Part shown: positions 55,401 through 59,482 of the stretch, in pieces
Layout: every line of letters begins with the position of its first letter
Position numbering within the stretch: position 1 is the stretch's first letter
Assembly: GCA_009694045.1 (NCBI GenBank)
Contig: SHVY01000015.1
Location: 1-59,482 of the forward strand
Direction: 5' to 3'
Length of the DNA: 59,482 nucleotides
DNA from: Alphaproteobacteria bacterium
Lineage (GTDB): Bacteria; Pseudomonadota; Alphaproteobacteria; SP197
The notes under the pieces: generated by a model
Told to the model about the DNA's origin: nothing
Database searches by the model: none
The model's input: the letters and a program-made list of their open reading frames with translations, nothing else
Position numbers and translations under genes: made by a program

Positions 55401-55872
55401 GTACGAGGTGGCGCGGCTCTACACCGACGGCGCCTTCCTCGCCCACCTGCGCGAGACCTTCGAGGGTGGGCTGAAGCTCCGCTTCCACCTGGCGCCGCCG
55501 CTGCTGGCGGAGCGCGACCCGGATTCGGGCCACCTGAAGAAGCGGACCTACGGCCCCTGGATGCTGAACGTGTTCCGCGTGCTCAGGCGGTTCAAGGGCT
55601 TGCGCGGCACCGCCCTCGATCCCTTCGGCCGCAGCCGGGAGCGGCGGGACGAACGGGCGCTGATCGGGCTGTACGAACGGACGATCGCCGGGTTGCTGCC
55701 GGGGCTCGACCACGACAACCACGCGCTCGCCATCGAGATCGCCCGATTCCCCGAGGCGGTTCGCGGCTTCGGCCATGTGAAGGAGGCGAACCGCGTGGCG
55801 ACGCTCGCCCGCCTCGACGGCCTGATGGCCAGCTTCCGCGCCGGCCCGCGGGCCCGCACCGCGGCGGAGTAG
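52402..55872 (+). CDS. Indolepyruvate ferredoxin oxidoreductase, fused alpha/beta subunits
   Basis: Single 1156-aa polypeptide combining the IorA and IorB domains, as in many proteobacteria. N-terminal TAGFISGYRGSPLGGLD and QPGINEDLAATAIWGSQQ (pyruvate oxidoreductase domain), TPP domain with FCSGCPHNTSTKVPDGS, GIGCHYMALWMDRDT and MGGEGATWIGQA, a cysteine-rich 4Fe-4S region (AVCEGCGDCGRASNCLSV, SSCNKDYSCLKGFCPSF), then the gamma-type domain from ITGVGGMGVVTASAILGMAA. It decarboxylates aryl-pyruvates from aromatic amino acids to aryl-acetyl-CoA, reducing ferredoxin. It follows the response regulator by 3 bases and precedes an SDR by 7. Confidence 0.93.
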   Translation: MALAAVSLDDKYERENGRVLLTGTQALVRLPMMQRQRDLAAGLNTAGFISGYRGSPLGGLDLALWRAKRFVARNHIHFQPGINEDLAATAIWGSQQVGLFPGAKYDGVFALWYGKGPGVDRTGDVFKHGNSAGTAPHGGVLVLAGDDHTCKSSTLAHQSEHMFVGAMIPVLNPASVQEFLDYGLLGWAMSRYAGVWVAMKAVAETVDSSASVSVDPDRVTIALPTDFAMPEGGLGIRWPDQPLAQEERLHRHKMYAALAFARANRLDRIVIDSPNPRFGIITTGKSYLDVRQALDDLGIDEAMARAIGFRLYKVAMSWPLERDGARAFAEGLEEILVIEEKRALIENQLKEQLYNWEPGVRPRIIGKFDENRELLLPSYDELSPARIARVIAARIARFFTSAAIQERLAFLESKERALTAEAAPLSRIPYFCSGCPHNTSTKVPDGSRALAGIGCHYMALWMDRDTATFTQMGGEGATWIGQAPFTETPHVFQNLGDGTYVHSGLLAIRAAVASGVNITYKILYNDAVAMTGGQQTEGHPTVAQITHQLYGEGIRRIAVVADDPAKYPMDAGFAQGVTRHHRDELDHVSRELRELKGATAIIYDQVCATEKRRRRKRGLMDDPPKRVFINEAVCEGCGDCGRASNCLSVVPAETEFGRKRQIDQSSCNKDYSCLKGFCPSFVTVEGGRPRTAKAAGFAPSQPLPEPALPGLDEPYGILITGVGGMGVVTASAILGMAAHIEGRGIVALDMTGLAQKYGAVTSHIRIARDGAEIHAVRIAAGGARVLIGCDLVVSAGFDALAKLREGYSTAVINDHESPTGDFTRQPDLAFPGAALRRRITQAVGAGSVTFLDASRIATALFGDSIATNLFMVGLAYQKGLIPLSAAAITRAIELNGAAVAMSTAAFQAGRMAAHDRGAIEALATRSRPAPRHRVLAATFADQVARRAAHLTDYQNAALAARYQALVAQAGATEMERAKGLNGFAEAVAVGYHRVLTYKDEYEVARLYTDGAFLAHLRETFEGGLKLRFHLAPPLLAERDPDSGHLKKRTYGPWMLNVFRVLRRFKGLRGTALDPFGRSRERRDERALIGLYERTIAGLLPGLDHDNHALAIEIARFPEAVRGFGHVKEANRVATLARLDGLMASFRAGPRARTAAE

Positions 55873-55879
55873 GCGCGTC

Positions 55880-56677
55880 GTGGCGGCGGGCGAGCGGGAA
55901 CGCCGGCTTGCGGGCCGGGTCGCGGTGATTACCGGCGGCGCGCAAGGCATCGGCTTCGGCATCGCCTCGCGATTGGCCGAGGAAGGTGCCGCCGTCGTCA
56001 TCGCCGACATCAAGTCGCAAGGGGCCAAGGCGGCGGCGGAGCGCATCACCCAAGCGGGGGGAGCGGCGGTGGCGGTGGCGGTCGATATCGGCGACGACGC
56101 CTCGGTCGCGGAGCTCGCAGCCGGTGTCGCCGCGCTGCACGGCCGCTGCGAGATACTGGTCAACAACGCGGCGATCACCGACACCACCGGGATCGACCGG
56201 ATGACGATGGCGCGCTATCACGAGGTGGTGCGGATCAACCAGGACGGGGCGATCCGCATGACGCTCGCCTTCCTGCCCCTGCTGCGCCAGGGCGGAGAGG
56301 GCCGGCGCATCCTCAACATCGCCTCGATCATGGGCATGCGCGGCCAGCCCGATGCCATCCCCTATTCGACCGCGAAGGGGGCGATCGTCAACTTCACCCG
56401 GGCGCTCGCGTGCGACCTGGCCAAGGACGGCATCATGGTCAACGCCATCGCGCCCGGGTTCGTCGACACGCCGATGTCGATTCTGCCCGATGGGTCCCAC
56501 GAATACGATGCCGACTGGTTTCGCGACATCTACGTGAAGCACGGCCGCATTCCGCTGCGCCGCTACGGCGATCCGGGCGACATGGCCGGCCCGGCGTTCT
56601 TCCTGTGCTGCGACGATTCCCGGTACGTCACCGGGCAGATCCTGATGGTCGACGGCGGGGTGTCGGCGACCTTCTAA
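55880..56677 (+). CDS. Short-chain dehydrogenase/reductase
   Basis: SDR of 265 aa starting at GTG 55880, 7 bases after the oxidoreductase stop. NAD(P) site ITGGAQGIGFGIASRL, VNNAAITDTTGIDR, catalytic Ser in LNIASIMGMRGQPDAI, Tyr-x-x-x-Lys in PYSTAKGAIVNF, VNAIAPGFVDTPM and VTGQILMVDGGVSATF. Within the unit it could act with the enolase-superfamily enzyme and the lactonase on a sugar acid, as seen in many alphaproteobacterial sugar pathways. The substrate is not known. Confidence 0.88.
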   Translation: MAAGERERRLAGRVAVITGGAQGIGFGIASRLAEEGAAVVIADIKSQGAKAAAERITQAGGAAVAVAVDIGDDASVAELAAGVAALHGRCEILVNNAAITDTTGIDRMTMARYHEVVRINQDGAIRMTLAFLPLLRQGGEGRRILNIASIMGMRGQPDAIPYSTAKGAIVNFTRALACDLAKDGIMVNAIAPGFVDTPMSILPDGSHEYDADWFRDIYVKHGRIPLRRYGDPGDMAGPAFFLCCDDSRYVTGQILMVDGGVSATF

Positions 56678-56730
56678 AAACGGCTCGTCGACGGCGGCCG
56701 CCGCGCGAGATCAACGGAGGTTCGGTTGTC

Positions 56731-57915
56731 ATGAAGGTCGTGAAGCTGGAAGCCATCCCGGTGCGCATCCCCTACGCCCGCGTGGAAGCGTCGTCCCTGA
56801 TCGCGCGCGGGGGCATCGTCGACGTCCTGGTGAAGGTGACCACCGAGGCTGGCCTGGTCGGGTGGGGCGAATGCACCCGCGCGGCCGACAGCGCCGGCAT
56901 CGAGAGCGCGGTCAAGGCCATGACGCCGCTGGTGGTCGGGCGCGACATCTGGGACAAGGAGCAGATCCAGCGCGACCTGGCGGTCCCCGCGTTGTGGGCG
57001 TTCCAGCCGATGACCGGCAACTTCGCCTACGCCGGGATCGACATGGCGCTGTGGGACCTGTGCGGCAAGGCGGCGGGGCAGCCGATCTACCGGTTGCTCG
57101 GCGGGGCGATGCGCGAGGAGGTCGACTACTTCTACTACATGGAGTGGGGTACGCCGGCGGAGATCGCACGGCAGGGGCGCGAGGGGCGCAAGCGCGGCTA
57201 CACCTGCTACTACATGAAGGCGGGCGTGGACGAGAAGCGCGAGGAGGCGATGCTCGAGGCCCTGCGGGACGCGATCGGCCCCGAGGGGCGCATCCGCATC
57301 GACGTCAATCAGGCGTGGGACATGGCGACCGCCGTGCGCCTCCTGAAGCGCTGGCACGGGCGGTTCGTGATCGATTTTGCCGAGGCGCCCGTGCGCATCG
57401 ACCCGATCGAGAACAATCTGGACCTGATGCGGCGGGTGGATGTGCCGATCTGCGTCAACGAGGGCCTGTGGCGCGAGGCCGACGCCTGGCGGATCATCAA
57501 GGCGCGCTGCGGCCATGTCCTGTGCTTCTCGCAGTACTGGGTCGGCTCGATCGGGCGCTGGCACATGCTCTGTCATGCCGCGCACCAGGAGGGCTGGCTG
57601 GTGTGCAAGCACACCCACGGGGAGTTCGGCCTTGCCGCCGCGGCGGGCCAGCACGTGATGCTGACGATCCCGAACGCGAGCCTGGGCCACCAGCAGACCG
57701 CGCAGATGATGGCGGACGACATCCTGACCGAGACCGTCCCGATCACCACGAAACCCCGTTGGGGGCGGATCGAAAAGCCTGGCCTCGGCGTGACCGTCGA
57801 CGAGGACAAGGTGGCGAAATACAACGCCGCGTGGCGCCAGCACGGCGACTTCCAGACCTATCCCGATGCCCTGAAACGGGCCGTCGCCCCAGCCAAGGGC
57901 GCGAAGCGCCGTTAG
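56731..57915 (+). CDS. Enolase superfamily enzyme (mandelate racemase/muconate lactonizing group)
   Basis: Protein of 394 aa with GGAGG upstream of ATG 56731. N-terminal capping domain: GLVGWGECTRAADS, AGIDMALWDLCGKAAGQPIY. Barrel: YTCYYMKAGVDEKREE (Lys), metal ligands IRIDVNQAWDMATA (Asp), IDFAEAPVRIDP (Glu) and VPICVNEGLWREADAW (Glu), and VCKHTHGEFGLAAAAG with the probable catalytic His. These enzymes abstract an alpha proton from a carboxylate, as in sugar-acid dehydratases. Together with the SDR and the SMP-30 lactonase it fits a sugar or uronic acid pathway. Confidence 0.88.
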   Translation: MKVVKLEAIPVRIPYARVEASSLIARGGIVDVLVKVTTEAGLVGWGECTRAADSAGIESAVKAMTPLVVGRDIWDKEQIQRDLAVPALWAFQPMTGNFAYAGIDMALWDLCGKAAGQPIYRLLGGAMREEVDYFYYMEWGTPAEIARQGREGRKRGYTCYYMKAGVDEKREEAMLEALRDAIGPEGRIRIDVNQAWDMATAVRLLKRWHGRFVIDFAEAPVRIDPIENNLDLMRRVDVPICVNEGLWREADAWRIIKARCGHVLCFSQYWVGSIGRWHMLCHAAHQEGWLVCKHTHGEFGLAAAAGQHVMLTIPNASLGHQQTAQMMADDILTETVPITTKPRWGRIEKPGLGVTVDEDKVAKYNAAWRQHGDFQTYPDALKRAVAPAKGAKRR

Positions 57916-57928
57916 GGGGGTCGGGACC

Positions 57929-58825
57929 ATGCGGGTGACCTGCGTTGTCGACGCGAGGTGCTGGCTGGGCGAGGGACCGGTGTGGTCGGCGGCCGAGGGT
58001 TGCCTTACCTGGGCCGACGTGCCGGCCTATCGGGTGCACCGCTGGTACCCCGCGTCGGGGCGGCACGACGTGTTCACGACGCCGGAGATGGTGATCTCGC
58101 TGGCGCTGTGCCGATCCGGCGGGCTGATCGCGGCGACCACCACGGGGATCGAGCTGTGGAACCCGGACAGTGGGGCGCGGCGCCGCATCGCGACCCCGGA
58201 ATCCGCCCTGCCCGGCAACCGTTCGAACGATGGCAAGTGCGATCGGCGCGGCCGGTTCTGGCTCGGCACCATGGGCAACAACCTGAACCCGGACGGGACG
58301 GGACGGGAGCTTCCGGGCAAGACCGGGCAGCTCCATCGGATCGACGGGGACGGAACGTCGACGCGGATGGATGGCCCGTTCGGCATCTGCAACACCCTGG
58401 CCTGGAGCCCCGACGACCGGACCATGTACTTCGGCGATTCCCTGGTGGGGATCTATGCCTACGATTTCGACCTCGCGCGCGGCACCATCTCGGGCCGGCG
58501 CCGGTTCGCCGTGACCGACGATCCGGCGCTCGGCGTCCCGGACGGCTCCACCATCGACGCCGAAGGGTATCTGTGGAACTGCCGCTGGGGCGGGGCTTCC
58601 GTGCTGCGCTGGGCGCCGGACGGGACCCTGGACCGCAGGATCGACCTGCCGTGCGACCAGGTGACGAGCGCCGCCTTCGGCGGACCCGACCTATCCATCC
58701 TCTACGTCACCACCGCCCGCCACGGCTTGGACGAAGCGGCGCTGGCGCGGCAGCCCCTGGCCGGCGGCCTGTTCGCGATCGAGGCGGGAGTGTCCGGTAT
58801 CGCCGAGGTTCCGTTCAACTCTTGA
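57929..58825 (+). CDS. SMP-30/gluconolactonase/LRE family protein
   Basis: Six-bladed beta-propeller lactonase of 298 aa, starting 13 bases after the enolase-superfamily gene. Metal ligands: Glu in RCWLGEGPVWSA, Asn in NRSNDGKCDRRGRFWLGTM, ICNTLAWSPDDRTMYFGDS (second Asn/Asp) and GVPDGSTIDAEGYLWNC (Asp). It opens a sugar lactone to the acid. With the dehydrogenase and dehydratase-type enzymes just upstream this gives a dehydrogenase-lactonase-dehydratase order common in sugar oxidation operons. The sugar cannot be named. Confidence 0.92.
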   Translation: MRVTCVVDARCWLGEGPVWSAAEGCLTWADVPAYRVHRWYPASGRHDVFTTPEMVISLALCRSGGLIAATTTGIELWNPDSGARRRIATPESALPGNRSNDGKCDRRGRFWLGTMGNNLNPDGTGRELPGKTGQLHRIDGDGTSTRMDGPFGICNTLAWSPDDRTMYFGDSLVGIYAYDFDLARGTISGRRRFAVTDDPALGVPDGSTIDAEGYLWNCRWGGASVLRWAPDGTLDRRIDLPCDQVTSAAFGGPDLSILYVTTARHGLDEAALARQPLAGGLFAIEAGVSGIAEVPFNS

Positions 58826-58853
58826 GTCTAGATGTTGAACTCATCCGTTTCCC

Positions 58854-59233
58854 ATGCCGAGTGACGCTGTCCTCTACGTAAGGTGTGCTTGTGGCCACGA
58901 GCGGTCGGGATTTCGCATTTTCCAAGAACATAACAAATTGCGGACCAAATTGTTAGACGAACGTCGTATATCTAGACTTCTACCTCGTTTATTGTGTAAG
59001 AATTGTGATTCAAAAAGTAGGGAGATAATAGTATGGAATACTCGTTCGTATTTGCAGGTCTGTTTTGTAGCTACTGCGAATACTTTGGATCATGTATTCC
59101 ATCGCTCTACTTGCGAATGGATGGAAAAGTAAGATCCAGAAACAAGCTAAAGTTTTCCAATTTTGATGATGCCGTTCGGCAGGGATACCGGCCGTGTTGG
59201 ATCTGTCGCCCACGCAAGCTCTCGGCCCCCTAA
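58854..59233 (+). pseudogene. Zinc-ribbon plus Ada-like metal-binding protein, frameshifted, AT-richer
   Basis: The first frame from ATG 58854 has a zinc-ribbon-like pair, VRCACGHERSGF and LLCKNCDSKSREIIV, then ANTLDHVFHRSTCEWMEK and a TAA. In the next frame the sequence goes on VRSRNKLKFSNFDDAVRQGY then RPCWICRP, the rest of an Ada-type four-cysteine/His metal-binding module (HRSTC ... RPCWIC). One missing A in the GAAAAG run near 59130 explains the break. The repaired protein would be about 126 aa. Base composition is clearly more AT-rich than the neighbours and codon use differs, suggesting transfer. Function is unknown. Confidence 0.65.
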
Positions 59234-59254
59234 CGATCTGTCGGAGCTGAGAAA

Positions 59255-59482
59255 CTACCCTGTGAAGGCGTCGGGCGGCGGCTCCGCCGTCGCCGTATCG
59301 GCCCAGACTTCCGCGCCGGGGTGACCCTGGACTAGCGTGCAGGGAAACTCGATCGTGGGCTCGTGCAGGAGCATGACGCGGAGGATCGCCTGCTTCCAGG
59401 CGCCGCCGTCGGTGACGAAGATCATCCGCCGCGCGGCAAGGAGATCGCGCATGCCGAGGGTGACCGCCATGGGCGGGATGCC
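59255..59482 (-). CDS. NagB-like glucosamine-6-phosphate isomerase/6-phosphogluconolactonase family, C-terminal part
   Basis: The frame is open to the right edge and ends at the TAG at 59255. It reads GIPPMAVTLGMRDLLAARRM, IFVTDGGAWKQAILRVMLLH, PTIEFPCTLVQGHPGAEVWA. The TLGM..L..AR and KA....L....T..FP...LQ.H pattern is the end of NagB-fold proteins (helix after the active-site loop, and the late His). Only the last 75 codons are in the window, so length and active-site completeness cannot be judged. Confidence 0.75.
   Translation of the reverse strand, partial: GIPPMAVTLGMRDLLAARRMIFVTDGGAWKQAILRVMLLHEPTIEFPCTLVQGHPGAEVWADTATAEPPPDAFTG

Noticed and set aside
52005..55928. 1307-codon plus-strand frame over the sigma-54 regulator end and indolepyruvate oxidoreductase
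   Set aside because: Out-of-frame shadow of a gene with complete cofactor motifs; composition is typical of GC-rich spurious frames.
59010..59213. Minus-strand small ORF in the AT-richer island
   Set aside because: It overlaps the zinc-binding module on the plus strand and shows no recognisable motif or ribosome-binding site.
58826..59233. tRNA or other structured RNA in the AT-richer island
   Set aside because: No cloverleaf-like stems, CCA end or T-loop consensus could be seen; the cysteine pattern of the coding frames explains the conservation better.

Overview
The window is a GC-rich chromosomal segment. Codon use, gene order habits (many 4-base ATGA/GTGA stop-start overlaps) and gene families point to an alphaproteobacterium, probably a soil or rhizosphere member of the Rhodospirillales; this placement is inference. 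The content is mostly small-molecule uptake and catabolism. No tRNA, rRNA, CRISPR array or intact prophage was seen.

Layout. 1-2.2 kb: an IS5-family transposase running off the left edge, a remnant of an HNH nuclease, a PhyH-type dioxygenase and a broken amidase. 2.2-8.8 kb: a peptide-type binding protein, a fused scar of two unrelated genes (EEP nuclease/PhyH), a solitary PotD-like binding protein, a GNAT, and an aldolase-cupin-amidase operon whose aldolase is frameshifted. 8.9-15.5 kb: ZapE/AFG1 ATPase, 3-hydroxyacyl-CoA dehydrogenase, a multiply broken RTX/FG-GAP protein, a broken alpha/beta hydrolase and an SbmA/YddA-type ABC exporter. 15.5-21.3 kb (minus strand): Sir2, thioesterase, DUF917, hydantoinase A, Phd-VapC and a SelA-like PLP enzyme, nearly all overlapping or closely packed. 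21.4-25.7 kb: M19 dipeptidase, a frameshifted GGDEF-EAL protein, and a decayed IS3 element that cut a ba3-type oxidase subunit II gene. 25.9-28.5 kb: formaldehyde/glutathione module (Gfa, FrmA, MBL hydrolase) with a (TAGGGG)7 tract in front of frmA. 28.6-40.3 kb: polyamine-like uptake: two paralogous binding proteins sandwiching an SDR, a frameshifted PuuA/GlnT-type glutamine synthetase, a class II aldolase, then a complete PotD-A-B-C transporter followed by an SDR and an iron alcohol dehydrogenase. 40.3-50.8 kb: small unknown genes, DUF4202, VOC protein, UbiB-like kinase, oligoendopeptidase F, acyl-CoA ligase, TauD-like dioxygenase, MFS transporter, nucleotide-sugar epimerase. 50.9-58.8 kb (plus strand): a sigma-54 response regulator apparently cotranscribed with indolepyruvate ferredoxin oxidoreductase, an SDR, an enolase-superfamily enzyme and an SMP-30 lactonase. 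The right end has an AT-richer island with a frameshifted zinc-binding protein and the end of a NagB-like gene.

Two themes stand out. First, an unusually high number of genes carry single-base frameshifts or truncations, so either this genome is decaying or the assembly has indel errors. Second, several gene types occur twice, one intact and one broken (PhyH dioxygenase, amidase, class II aldolase), and at least three closely related PotD-like binding proteins lack adjacent permeases, which suggests shared use of the single PotABC transporter.
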